The notes under the pieces were generated by a model, which saw nothing but the letters and a program-made list of their open reading frames with translations, ran no database searches and was not told the origin of the DNA. From Gordonia malaquae NBRC 108250 (lineage in GTDB: Bacteria > Actinomycetota > Actinomycetes > Mycobacteriales > Mycobacteriaceae), in NCBI RefSeq assembly GCF_000344135.1, contig NZ_BAOP01000004.1:62001-126000 (forward strand): DNA of 64,000 nucleotides, given 5' to 3'. This document shows positions 29,707 to 38,096 of this stretch, piece by piece. Both the position numbers and the translations under genes were made by a program. Position 1 is the first letter of the stretch; each line of letters opens with the position of its first letter.

Positions 29707-30681
29707 TCAGACCGAGGCGCGCTCCAGAGCACCACGGGTGTCGATGCCGATGCGTTCGAGCACTTCGCTCGTCGCCTTCGTGAAGTTGAGGCTGCAGAAG
29801 TGCAGGCACGGTGCACCCTCGTCGATCAACCGCTGCGCCATCTCGGTGCACAGGTCGATCCCGACCTGACGGATGGCGGCCTTGTCCTCCTCGGGACCGT
29901 CGCCCGCTGCTTCTACGAGCCGCTTCTCGACGTCGGCCGGGATCGTGCTGCCCGACAGTTCGGTCATGCGTCGAGCCGTCGCCAGCGACGTGATCGGCAT
30001 CAGGCCCGGGATGAGCGGCTTCGCGCCCTGTTCCGGGTCTGCGGCCACGACCCGATCGCGGAGACGGAAGTAGTCGTCGACGTCGAAGAACACCTGCGTC
30101 ACGGAGTACTCGGCGCCCGCACGCAGCTTGCGGACGAGGTTCTCGGTGTCCGACGCCAGATCCGGCGAGCGATGGTGCCCTTCGGGGAACGATGCGACTC
30201 CGGTGTGGAAGTCGCCGAGCGAGTCGATGAGCTCCACGAGTTCCGATGCGTACTCGACGCCCTGGGGATGCTTGGTCCAGGTGCCGAGCGGATCGCCCGG
30301 GGGGTCGCCCCGCAGTGCGAGAAGATTGACGATCCCCTTGTCGGCGTACGCGCCGACAAGCGCGCGCAGTTCGTCGATGCTGTGGTTCACCGCGGTCAGG
30401 TGCGCGATCGTCAGCAGTGTGGTCTCGGTGGCGAGTTCGCCCGCGATGCGCACGGTGCGATCGCGGGTCGTACCGCCTGCACCGTAGGTCATCGAGACGA
30501 AGGCCGGGTTCATTCGTTCGAACACCCGCACGGCACGCCACAGTCGAGCTTCAGCCGCCTCGTCGCGCGGCGGGAAGAACTCGACTGAGAACGGCACGGG
30601 CCCGCTGTGTGGGGCTGCGATCCGTTCGACGACGGACTGCCCGCGGGCTGCGACGGCTGTCGACTCATTGCGTTCACTCAC
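29707..30681 (-). CDS. metF: Methylenetetrahydrofolate reductase-like protein
   Basis: 324 residues, TIM barrel of the MTHFR family. The opening FSVEFFPPRDEAAE carries the catalytic Glu. AFVSMTYGAGGTTRDRT, LLALRGDPP and TQVFFDVDDYFRLRDR are the FAD/folate-binding landmarks, and LHFCSLNFTKAT closes the barrel. It should reduce methylene-THF to methyl-THF for methionine synthesis. The matching gene in M. tuberculosis is Rv2172c. The GTG at 30681 is used; it is divergent from the prenyl synthase gene. Confidence 0.9.
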   Translation of the reverse strand: MSERNESTAVAARGQSVVERIAAPHSGPVPFSVEFFPPRDEAAEARLWRAVRVFERMNPAFVSMTYGAGGTTRDRTVRIAGELATETTLLTIAHLTAVNHSIDELRALVGAYADKGIVNLLALRGDPPGDPLGTWTKHPQGVEYASELVELIDSLGDFHTGVASFPEGHHRSPDLASDTENLVRKLRAGAEYSVTQVFFDVDDYFRLRDRVVAADPEQGAKPLIPGLMPITSLATARRMTELSGSTIPADVEKRLVEAAGDGPEEDKAAIRQVGIDLCTEMAQRLIDEGAPCLHFCSLNFTKATSEVLERIGIDTRGALERASV

Positions 30682-30806
30682 GAGCCGATCATACGGTCGC
30701 GGTCCGATCCTTCGGATTCGACTCCGACCCGGCCCCTGCTCCGATCCAGGCAGTGACCCACCGGTCGACGCGTCGGCGTGAGTGCCGTCACTGCGACGTC
30801 CACCGG

Positions 30807-30812
30807 TAGGGT
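30807..30812 (+). promoter_or_regulatory. Candidate -10 element for a leaderless idsA/crt transcript
   Basis: TAGGGT fits the actinobacterial TANNNT -10 consensus and ends seven bases before GTG 30820, so transcription would begin at or next to that codon. I see no convincing -35. This supports starting the prenyl synthase at 30820 rather than at the earlier in-frame GTG 30778. Confidence 0.35.
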
Positions 30813-30819
30813 TGCTGGC

Positions 30820-31950
30820 GTGGTGAATCTGACGGAGCTGCCTGCTGCAGTGGACGACGTGCTCGACGGGTTCTTCCAGGCCACGGCACCGATCCTCGAG
30901 GCGATCTATCCCACTGTCGGCGAGGCGGGCGATGCGCTGCGCGACTTCGTGATGACGGGCGGAAAGCGAGTCCGACCACTGTTCGTCTTCGCTGGACGGC
31001 AGTGCGCCGCGGCGGGTCCACCGCTCGCCAACGGAGATAAAATCACCTTGATTGAAACTCCGGACGAGCTGCGCGAGACGCTGCGGGTCTGTGCGGCGAT
31101 CGAGCTTATCCAAGCGTGTGCTCTCGTCCACGACGACATCCTCGACCGCTCGGACACGCGCAGGCAGAATCCGACGGTGCATCGCCGCTTCGAAGCCGTC
31201 CACGCCGACCGCGGATGGGCTTCGGACTCCGGACACTACGGCGACTCTGCTGCGATCCTGATCGGCGACATGGCGCTTGCCTGGGCCGACGACCTTTTCC
31301 ACGGCGCGATGCCGACGCCTGATGCCGTCGCCGATCCCCCGCACCGCCCGATCCCGTTCGCGGCGTCCGCGGTGTGGTCCAGGATGCGGACCGAGGTGCT
31401 CGCGGGCCAGTTCCTCGACATCACCAACGAGGTGTCCGGTGACGAGTCGCTGACCGCGGCAGAACGCGTGATGGCGTATAAGACCGCCGCCTACACTGTC
31501 GCTCGACCATTGGAGCTCGGGGCGACACTCGGTGGAGCGTCCCCCGAACTGTGTGCCGAACTCCACGGCATCGGCATCGACCTCGGTATCGCGTTCCAAC
31601 TGCGCGACGATCTGCTCGGAGTGTTCGGCGACCCCGCCGAGACCGGCAAGCCCTCGGGCGACGACCTCATCGCGGGCAAACGCACAGCCCTGCTCGCCGT
31701 CGCGCTCGACGCCGCTTCCGATGCCGACGCCCGTCTGCTCCGCAGCAGTGTGGGCCGCCCGATCAGCGATGCCGAACTGGCCGCCGCCCGCGACGTCCTC
31801 ATCCGATCCGGTGCCGTGGCCGAGATCGAACGACAGATCGCCGATCGCCGTGACGTCGGCCTCGCCCGGATCGACGCCCTCGACTGCCCTGCTGCGGCTC
31901 GCGCCGACCTGACGTCGATGGCGCACCGCGTCACCAGCCGGAACAAGTGA
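30820..31950 (+). CDS. idsA2: Polyprenyl (geranylgeranyl-type) diphosphate synthase
   Basis: About 376 residues, trans-prenyltransferase. The first Asp-rich motif is VHDDILDRSDTRRQNPTVHRR, the second is FQLRDDLLGVFGDPAETGKP, and GGKRVRPLFV is the IPP-binding block. It is the first gene of a unit with crtI and crtB, so it probably provides geranylgeranyl diphosphate for phytoene (a CrtE role); orthologue position is Rv2173 (idsA2). An upstream in-frame GTG at 30778 would add 14 residues of non-conserved sequence. GTG 30820 is favoured by the TAGGGT element but this is not settled. Confidence 0.9.
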   Translation: MVNLTELPAAVDDVLDGFFQATAPILEAIYPTVGEAGDALRDFVMTGGKRVRPLFVFAGRQCAAAGPPLANGDKITLIETPDELRETLRVCAAIELIQACALVHDDILDRSDTRRQNPTVHRRFEAVHADRGWASDSGHYGDSAAILIGDMALAWADDLFHGAMPTPDAVADPPHRPIPFAASAVWSRMRTEVLAGQFLDITNEVSGDESLTAAERVMAYKTAAYTVARPLELGATLGGASPELCAELHGIGIDLGIAFQLRDDLLGVFGDPAETGKPSGDDLIAGKRTALLAVALDAASDADARLLRSSVGRPISDAELAAARDVLIRSGAVAEIERQIADRRDVGLARIDALDCPAAARADLTSMAHRVTSRNK

Positions 31951-33467
31951 CTGCGGTGTCGACTCCCCACGTCGTCGTGATCGGCGCAGGCCTGTCCGGA
32001 CTGTCGGCCGCGGCTCGACTCCGCCAGTCCGGCGTCGACGTGACCATCATCGAAACAGCATCTGCGGCGGGCGGTCTCGTCCGCACCGAAACGATCGGCG
32101 GGCACCGATTCGACACGGGCGCGACTGTCCTGACCATGCCGGGACTGCTCGTCGACGTGCTCGATGCCGTCGGAGTGACCGAAGATCAGGCCCGCGAACG
32201 GCTGTCGCTGACTCCGGTCGATCCGGGCTACGTGATGAACTACGCCGATGGAACTTCGTTGACCATCCCGCACGATGCGGCAGCGATTCCGGCCGCCGTG
32301 GCCGACGCGTTCGGTCCGAAGTCCGGATCTGACGTGGCCGACCTGCTGACCTGGCTCCGGAGGGTGTACGACGCGGAGTTCGAGGTCTTCATCGACCGGA
32401 ACTTCGACGGATTCAGCGACCTGGCCGATGGACGGACTCGCAAGGCCGCCGCCGAGCTCGTCCGGCTCCGCACCCTCGGCGGCTTGACCGGCGCGATCGC
32501 ACGATTCGTGTCGGACGAACGTCTGCAGCGCGCATTCACCTTCCAGGCGCTGTACGCGGGTGTCCCGCCGCACCGTGCCCGGGCGATCTACGCGATCATC
32601 CCCGACATGGACATCGGGCGGGGAGTCTGGGCGGCGCCTGGAGGCATGGGTCGGGTCGGCGAAGTCCTCGCGTCCGCGCTTGTCGATGCGGGCGTCCGCA
32701 TCTCCTACGGGACCACCGCGACCGGGTTCACCAGGGACTCTGCGGGCTCGATCGTGGCCGTCGACACGACCCACGGTCCCATAGCCGCGGACGCCGTCGT
32801 CTCGACTCTCGAACGTGACGCCGTCGCTCGTCTGACCGGCGAAGGTCGCGCACGTCGACGTCTCACGTATTCGCCGAGCGCGGTGGTCGCCCACGGCCTG
32901 GTGCCGGTCGATGTGACCGCCCGGTGGCGATCGGGTCATCACACACTCGACTTCGGCACTGCGTGGACACAGACGTTCGCCGAGATCACCGGCCGCCGGG
33001 GCCGCGTGATGTCGGACGGTTCGTTCCTCGTGACGCGCGGCGCAGTCGGCGATCCGGGAACGTTTGTCGTCGACGGCCTGGAGTCGGTGTCAGTCCTCGC
33101 TCCGACGCCCAACCTCGACTCGGCCGAACTGCCGTGGGACGTCCTCGCCGCGCCGTACGTCAACGAAGTGCTCAGCACCCTCGCGCACCGCGGGTACTCG
33201 GGAATCGACTCGATGCGCATCCTCCGCATTGATCACCCCCGCACGTGGCAACGCGCAGGCCTGCCCGCGGGAACTCCGTTCTCGGCCGCTCACACGGCCG
33301 CCCAGACCGGGCCGTTCCGCACGCGCAACGTCTGGCCCACGATCGACAATCTTGTCCTCGCGGGCAGTGCCACGGTGCCCGGTGTCGGCATCCCACCGGT
33401 CCTGATCTCGGGCGGACTCGCGGCTTCGCGTGTCGTCGACATGCTGAGTACAGGCGGCGACCGATGA
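31947..33467 (+). CDS. crtI: Phytoene desaturase
   Basis: 506 residues, FAD-dependent CrtI family. VVVIGAGLSGLSAAARLRQ is the dinucleotide loop, then ETIGGHRFDTGATVLTMP. The C-terminal FAD signature NLVLAGSATVPGVGIPPVLISG matches the conserved CrtI ending. It dehydrogenates phytoene towards lycopene. GTG 31947 overlaps the stop of the prenyl synthase (GTGA). Close genes crtE-like and crtB complete a basic C40 pathway; no cyclase or ketolase gene is in the window. Confidence 0.93.
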   Translation: MTAVSTPHVVVIGAGLSGLSAAARLRQSGVDVTIIETASAAGGLVRTETIGGHRFDTGATVLTMPGLLVDVLDAVGVTEDQARERLSLTPVDPGYVMNYADGTSLTIPHDAAAIPAAVADAFGPKSGSDVADLLTWLRRVYDAEFEVFIDRNFDGFSDLADGRTRKAAAELVRLRTLGGLTGAIARFVSDERLQRAFTFQALYAGVPPHRARAIYAIIPDMDIGRGVWAAPGGMGRVGEVLASALVDAGVRISYGTTATGFTRDSAGSIVAVDTTHGPIAADAVVSTLERDAVARLTGEGRARRRLTYSPSAVVAHGLVPVDVTARWRSGHHTLDFGTAWTQTFAEITGRRGRVMSDGSFLVTRGAVGDPGTFVVDGLESVSVLAPTPNLDSAELPWDVLAAPYVNEVLSTLAHRGYSGIDSMRILRIDHPRTWQRAGLPAGTPFSAAHTAAQTGPFRTRNVWPTIDNLVLAGSATVPGVGIPPVLISGGLAASRVVDMLSTGGDR

Positions 33468-34969
33468 CGACGGCAGCCACCGACAACAGCGTCGACTCGT
33501 CCGGCGGCTCGCTCAAAGCGTTCGTCGGCCGGTATCCGGACTCCGTCATGGGGTTCGCGGGCGCATTCGCCGTCACGATCGGCACGTACGGCCTGGCCGA
33601 CGTCCCGCGAAACGATGCGACGCTCGCCGACCTGGGCCTTGCGCCGATGACGTACGGCCACGGCAAGACCCTGTCGGGTGTGGTGTTCTGGCTTGGTGTC
33701 ACGCTGATGATCTGGGCGTGGGTGCGGATCGGGCGGGCCCCGCATGCGATGAGCCTGCGGGCGACCGTCACAACGGTCCTCGCGTGGGCGGCGCCGCTGA
33801 TGCTCGCGATCCCGGTCTACAGCCGTGACGTGTACGCATACCTCGGTCAAGCGATGGTCCTCGCCGACGGGTTCGACCCGTACCAGGACGGTCCCGCCCA
33901 TGTCCCCGGTCCCATCGTCGACTCGATGGCTCAGATCTGGGCGCCCACGACGTCGCCCTACAGTCCGGCGTTCATGCTGCTCGCACGGGGTGTTGTCGAG
34001 GTGACCGGCCAGAACGTGTTCGCAGGCGTCATCGCCTTCCGGATCGTTCTGCTGCCCGGTCTGCTGCTCGCGCTGTGGGCTGTCCCGAAGATCGCCGCGC
34101 ACTTCGGCGCGAGTCGTCGCCGAGGGCTGTGGCTGGCTGTCCTCAACCCGATGCTGCTGATCCACCTCGTCGGCGGTCCGCACGCCGAGCTGCTGTTGAT
34201 GGGTGTCCTCGCCGCCGGCGTCGCACTCGTCCTCGACGGCCGCCACATCCTCGGGCTGCTGGTACTCGGTTGCGCCGGATCGCTCAAGGTGACCGCGTTC
34301 ATCGCGGTCCCGTTCGTGGTGTGGATCTGGATCGATCATCTGCGCAGAGAACGCGCCGTCTCCGTGCAGGACGGCGTCGGGGTGTTCGCCGCGACGGCAG
34401 CGATCCCGCTCGCGGTCTTCGGCACGTTCACAGCGATCCTCGGGCTGGGCATCGGCTGGACGAACGGGCTGACGTTCGCGGACCGCATCATCAACTGGTT
34501 CACGCTTCCGAGCCTGGTCGGCCATGTGGCGAGCTACGTCCTCGCGCCGTTCCACGTGTGGAATCTGCAGGCGATCCTGCCGGTGACCCGCTTGATCGGC
34601 CAGGTTGTGCTGGCGGTCCTGCTGGTCTGGTTCTTCTTCCGGGGACGCGGCGACGAACGCTCGGCGATGAAGTGCATGTGCTGGGCGATGTTCGCGGTAC
34701 TGCTCCTGGAACCTTCCACTCTGCCCTGGTACTACTCGTGGGTCACGGTCCTGGTGGTCGCGTTCACCCTGCCGATGTGGGCACGTCAGACGATCGTCGG
34801 AGCAAGTGCCTTCCTGCTCATCGTGTTCCAGCCGGACGACTCGATCGTCTTCTACAAACCTGTCGAGACGCTCCTCGCGCTTGCGCTCTCGGTGCTGGCC
34901 GCGGTCGCGCTGCGGCGGGCCGATCCGCTTCGACTACGGCGCGGCGGCGCCTTCCTGCTCGGGAGATGA
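33464..34969 (+). CDS. mptB: Alpha-(1->6)-mannopyranosyltransferase (MptB-type, GT87-like/GT-C fold)
   Basis: 501 residues with about 12 hydrophobic segments. The first extracytoplasmic loop holds VYSRDVYAYLGQAMVLADGFDPY, whose Asp is the expected GT-C catalytic residue. It should use decaprenyl-phosphomannose to build the proximal α-1,6-mannan of lipomannan on the outer membrane face. The orthologue is Rv2174 of M. tuberculosis. The ATG overlaps the crtI stop (ATGA) and its own stop overlaps the crtB start, so an envelope glycosyltransferase is embedded inside a carotenoid operon. Confidence 0.9.
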   Translation: MTTAATDNSVDSSGGSLKAFVGRYPDSVMGFAGAFAVTIGTYGLADVPRNDATLADLGLAPMTYGHGKTLSGVVFWLGVTLMIWAWVRIGRAPHAMSLRATVTTVLAWAAPLMLAIPVYSRDVYAYLGQAMVLADGFDPYQDGPAHVPGPIVDSMAQIWAPTTSPYSPAFMLLARGVVEVTGQNVFAGVIAFRIVLLPGLLLALWAVPKIAAHFGASRRRGLWLAVLNPMLLIHLVGGPHAELLLMGVLAAGVALVLDGRHILGLLVLGCAGSLKVTAFIAVPFVVWIWIDHLRRERAVSVQDGVGVFAATAAIPLAVFGTFTAILGLGIGWTNGLTFADRIINWFTLPSLVGHVASYVLAPFHVWNLQAILPVTRLIGQVVLAVLLVWFFFRGRGDERSAMKCMCWAMFAVLLLEPSTLPWYYSWVTVLVVAFTLPMWARQTIVGASAFLLIVFQPDDSIVFYKPVETLLALALSVLAAVALRRADPLRLRRGGAFLLGR

Positions 34970-35868
34970 GCGACGTCGCACGCGGGCACTCCGTCGCGCG
35001 GTCGGTGACGGCTGGCGCAGGCCGCACCTACTATCTCGCGTCCCTCCTGCTGCCCGCACCACGGCGCCGCGCAGTGCATGCGCTGTACGCGTATGCCAGG
35101 TCTGTCGACGACGCCGTCGACAGCGGCCTCGCACCAGACGTCGCGACAGCTCGGATCGACGTCCTCGAGGCCGGGCTGCACGCCGCGCTCCGCGGCGATG
35201 CACCCCCTACTGGATTGGACGTCGACGACGCCGACGTGCTCGCCGCGCTGGCCGCCGCCGTCAGAGACAACGGAATTCCGATCTCAACGTTCGACGCCTT
35301 CGGTCGCTCCATGCGCATGGATCTGCCCGGTACACCGTTGTTCCGCAACCGGTACCGGACGTTCGACGATCTCGCCGAGTACACCTACGGTTCCGCCGCG
35401 GTCATCGGCATCCAGATGATCCCGGTGCTCGGGGCCGACCCGTCGCTCGGCGACGGCGCCGCGCTGCTCGGTGAAGCGTTCCAACTCACGAACTTCATCC
35501 GCGACGTCGCAGAGGACCTGCGACGCGACCGCGTGTATCTCCCGTTGGACGTTCTGTCGGCGTTCGGCGTCGACGAAGACCGGCTTCGCGACGACCTCGG
35601 GCGGCGATCGACGTCTCCGGAACTGAAGCGTGCGATCGCCCACGTGATCGCGGTCAACCGGGATCAGTACCGACGGACCACGCCGGCGATCGAACGTCTG
35701 CCCGCAACCACTCGCCCCGCCATCGCTGCCGCCGCACGCTCGTACAGCGACATCCTCCGAGTGATCGAAGACGCCGATCACGATGTCATGGCGGTTCGGG
35801 CCGTCGTGCCCAGGCGCACCCGCGTCCGTCACGCGGCACAGTCGTTGTTCGGCGGCCCGCGGTTCTGA
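34966..35868 (+). CDS. crtB: Phytoene synthase
   Basis: 300 residues, squalene/phytoene synthase family. The first Asp-rich motif is AYARSVDDAVDSG. The second is TNFIRDVAEDLRRDRVYLP, which matches the conserved CrtB signature exactly in its core. It condenses two geranylgeranyl diphosphates to phytoene. ATG 34966 overlaps the mptB stop (ATGA) and GGGAG lies just upstream. It is the last gene of the idsA-crtI-mptB-crtB unit and converges on the HxlR gene 21 bases away. Confidence 0.93.
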   Translation: MSDVARGHSVARSVTAGAGRTYYLASLLLPAPRRRAVHALYAYARSVDDAVDSGLAPDVATARIDVLEAGLHAALRGDAPPTGLDVDDADVLAALAAAVRDNGIPISTFDAFGRSMRMDLPGTPLFRNRYRTFDDLAEYTYGSAAVIGIQMIPVLGADPSLGDGAALLGEAFQLTNFIRDVAEDLRRDRVYLPLDVLSAFGVDEDRLRDDLGRRSTSPELKRAIAHVIAVNRDQYRRTTPAIERLPATTRPAIAAAARSYSDILRVIEDADHDVMAVRAVVPRRTRVRHAAQSLFGGPRF

Positions 35869-35889
35869 TCGAGGTCCGGCGCCGACTCC

Positions 35890-36363
35890 CTAAGCGCCGA
35901 GGCGATCCACCCGCACCGCGATCTGGTCGTCGGAGGGCTCATGGCCGGCGGCACATCGCATTTCAACGCGCACGGGTGCGTCGCAGTCGATGTGCGCCAG
36001 TCGCAAAGGCGTGGGCGCGTCGGCGTGGACCTCTCCCCACTGGAACAGGCCGAACACCACCGGCATCAGATCCCGTCCGGATTCGGTGAGCACGTACTCG
36101 TGACGAGTTCGCTCCCCCACTTCTCGGTACGCGCGCTTGTCGAGAAGCCCGGCCTCCACGAGGCTCTTCACGTTCGCCGACGTCGTCGCAGGTGACATGC
36201 CGACCCTCGCGGCGAAGTCGTCGAATCGCGTGGTGCCGTAGAACGCCTCCCGCATCACCAACATCGCGTTGCGGGTGCCGACTACTCGCATCGCCTTCTC
36301 GATCGGGCACCGCCCGTGAGTGACCCACGCGTCCCGATCGGCCAGGACCCCGTCCAACCGCAT
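35890..36363 (-). CDS. HxlR-family winged-helix regulator
   Basis: 157 residues. The HxlR core is HGRCPIEKAMRVVGTRNAML, with the family Cys near the N-terminus, then FDDFAARVGMSPATTSANVKSLVEAGLL (recognition helix) and the wing YREVGERTRHEYVLTESGRDL. A C-terminal extension (MRCAAGHEPSD) is present in a subset of the family. It is transcribed divergently from the thiolase gene across an intergenic region with two matched palindromes. It probably represses itself and the thiolase gene; the inducer is unknown. Confidence 0.9.
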   Translation of the reverse strand: MRLDGVLADRDAWVTHGRCPIEKAMRVVGTRNAMLVMREAFYGTTRFDDFAARVGMSPATTSANVKSLVEAGLLDKRAYREVGERTRHEYVLTESGRDLMPVVFGLFQWGEVHADAPTPLRLAHIDCDAPVRVEMRCAAGHEPSDDQIAVRVDRLGA

Positions 36364-36382
36364 GACACACCTCACACATCCG

Positions 36383-36406
36383 CTGACTTCACATTGTTGA
36401 ATCCAG
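36383..36406. promoter_or_regulatory. HxlR operator site 1 (imperfect palindrome)
   Basis: CTGACTTCA (36383-36391), six bases, TGAATCCAG (36398-36406). The left arm is identical to that of site 2; the right arm differs at two positions. It lies proximal to the regulator start. Confidence 0.65.
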
Positions 36407-36419
36407 CGTACAGTCAACA

Positions 36420-36443
36420 CTGACTTCAGAACACTGAAGTCAG
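36420..36443. promoter_or_regulatory. HxlR operator site 2 (perfect palindrome)
   Basis: CTGACTTCA (36420-36428), GAACAC, TGAAGTCAG (36435-36443): a perfect 9-bp inverted repeat with six-base spacer. It sits 20 bases before the thiolase ATG. Its centre is 37 bases from that of site 1. Confidence 0.75.
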
Positions 36444-36462
36444 ATCGTGAAGGAGAACTCCC

Positions 36463-37641
36463 ATGACCGGTATCGCACGTGACGCAGTGATCGTGGACGC
36501 GGTTCGCACACCCGTGGCGAAGGGCAAGCCCAGCGGCGCATATCACGAGATCCACCCCGTCGACCTGCATGCTCGCGCCCTCTCCGCCCTCGTCGAGCGG
36601 ACCGGCATCGACCCCGAAAGCATCGACGATGTGATCTCCGGCGCCGTCGGTCAGGTCGGCGAGCAGTCGGGTAACACCGCTCGGTGGGCCGCACTCGCCG
36701 CAGGTCTCCCCGAGTCGGTGCCCGCGGTGACCGTCGACCGGCAATGCGGGTCGAGTCAGCAGGCACTGCACTTCGCAGCGCAGGGTGTCATCGCAGGCGC
36801 GTACGACGTCGCGATCGCGTCGGGTGTCGAATCGATGAGCCGCATTCCCATCGGTTCGCAATTCCTCGGCGCGGACTTCGCGGGCCCTGCCGTCGCCGAA
36901 CGCTACACCCCCGGCCTCATCCCACAGGGAGTGAGCGCCGAGTTGATCGCCCAGAAATGGGATCTGAGCCGGACCCGACTGGACGAGTTCTCCGCGGAAT
37001 CGCACCGCCGCGCCGCGGCCGCATGGGCCGACAGCAGGTTCAACTCCCAGATCACCTACGTCAACGACCTCCGCACCGATGAGACGATCCGCCCGTCGAC
37101 GACCGTCGAGACCCTCGCGGGCCTGCGACCGGCGTTCCGGAGCGACGCGTGGGAGTCGCGCTTCCCCGACCTCGACTGGCGGATCACCGCGGGCAACAGC
37201 TCACCCGTCAACGACGGGTCAGCGGCGGTCCTCGTGGCGTCCGACGCCGCCGCGACGGAACTCGGCCTCACTCCGCGAGCGCGTGTTCACTCGTTCGCCG
37301 TCGCGGGCGATGATCCGATCCTGATGTTGACCGGCATCATCCCGGCCACCCGAAAGGTACTCGAGCGTGCAGGCCTGACCATCGCCGACATCGATGTGTT
37401 CGAGGTCAACGAGGCGTTTGCCAGCGTCGTCCTGGCATGGCAGGCCGAAACCGGCGCCGACCTGGGACGAGTCAACATCAATGGAGGCGCCATCTCGATC
37501 GGGCACCCGTTGGGCGGGTCCGGAGCGCGCCTGACGACCACACTGCTCAACAATCTCGAGCAGGTTGACGGACGGTTCGGACTTCAGGTGATGTGCGAAG
37601 CAGGCGGCCTGGCGAACGCCACGATCATCGAGCGGATCTGA
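36463..37641 (+). CDS. Thiolase (acetyl-CoA acetyltransferase family)
   Basis: 392 residues. The nucleophilic Cys is in VDRQCGSSQQALHFA (about residue 90). The second active-site pair is the His of GGAISIGHPLGGSGAR and the Cys of QVMCEAGGLANATI. FEVNEAFASV is also conserved. It catalyses thiolytic cleavage or Claisen condensation of acyl-CoAs (steroid or fatty acid β-oxidation, or acetoacetyl-CoA formation); which one cannot be told from sequence. AAGGAGA is eight bases upstream of the ATG. It has no adjacent β-oxidation partner genes and appears to be controlled by the divergent HxlR regulator. Confidence 0.93.
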   Translation: MTGIARDAVIVDAVRTPVAKGKPSGAYHEIHPVDLHARALSALVERTGIDPESIDDVISGAVGQVGEQSGNTARWAALAAGLPESVPAVTVDRQCGSSQQALHFAAQGVIAGAYDVAIASGVESMSRIPIGSQFLGADFAGPAVAERYTPGLIPQGVSAELIAQKWDLSRTRLDEFSAESHRRAAAAWADSRFNSQITYVNDLRTDETIRPSTTVETLAGLRPAFRSDAWESRFPDLDWRITAGNSSPVNDGSAAVLVASDAAATELGLTPRARVHSFAVAGDDPILMLTGIIPATRKVLERAGLTIADIDVFEVNEAFASVVLAWQAETGADLGRVNINGGAISIGHPLGGSGARLTTTLLNNLEQVDGRFGLQVMCEAGGLANATIIERI

Positions 37642-37659
37642 CGACCGAGGCGTGTAGCG

Positions 37660-38055
37660 CTAGAAGGCCTGGGCTTGCGCTCGGCGGATGACCTCGCGCG
37701 CGGAATGCGTGTGGAGGGCGTCCGCCGGGCGCAGTCCGAGGTCGTCCTGCTCGGTGAAGAGCCATTCCATGGCCTCGTCGCGGGTGTAGCCGCCATCGAG
37801 GAGCGTGCGGACCAGGCCCTCGAGGTGCTTGGCGAGGCCGTCGGGGCCGAAGAAGGCCGCGGGAATCACCGGCACGCCGTCACGAGACGCAGCGAGGAGG
37901 TTGTGGTCCCGGACCAACGTCCGGACACGGTTGGAGGAGACGTGAAGGCGACGGGCCGCCTCATCGAGGTCGACGGTCTCGACGTCGGCGGGCAGGATGT
38001 TGACGGAGAGCGGAAGGGATGCCACGGGCGAAACACTACCCGTCCGGTCGGACAC
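37660..38055 (-). CDS. Rv2175c-like helix-turn-helix DNA-binding protein (PknL partner)
   Basis: 131 residues. A winged/helix-turn-helix domain is seen in VDLDEAARRLHVSSNRVRTLVRDHNLLA, then a C-terminal dimer region DGGYTRDEAMEWLFTEQDDLG and the ending DALHTHSAREVIRRAQAQAF, which closely follows Rv2175c. Rv2175c is a known substrate of PknL that loses DNA binding on phosphorylation. Here the gene is divergent from pknL and their upstream regions share only about 40 bases. Start is GTG at 38055; a later GTG (VASLPLS) is possible. Confidence 0.88.
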   Translation of the reverse strand: MSDRTGSVSPVASLPLSVNILPADVETVDLDEAARRLHVSSNRVRTLVRDHNLLAASRDGVPVIPAAFFGPDGLAKHLEGLVRTLLDGGYTRDEAMEWLFTEQDDLGLRPADALHTHSAREVIRRAQAQAF

Positions 38056-38082
38056 CTCACACGAGAAGCCAGGCGTACCGGG

Positions 38083-38088
38083 TAGATT
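38083..38088 (+). promoter_or_regulatory. Candidate -10 element for leaderless pknL
   Basis: TAGATT fits TANNNT and ends eight bases before the pknL ATG. No ribosome-binding sequence lies before the ATG, so a leaderless mRNA is plausible. A -35 is not clear. Confidence 0.45.
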
Positions 38089-38096
38089 CGAACATC

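Noticed and set aside
31491..32942. Long minus-strand frame opposite crtI and the prenyl synthase
   Set aside because: Composition is that of a shadow frame; crtI motifs on the other strand are unambiguous.
33290..34555. Minus-strand frame opposite mptB
   Set aside because: Polar and Arg/His/Glu/Asp-rich, complementary to a transmembrane coding region.
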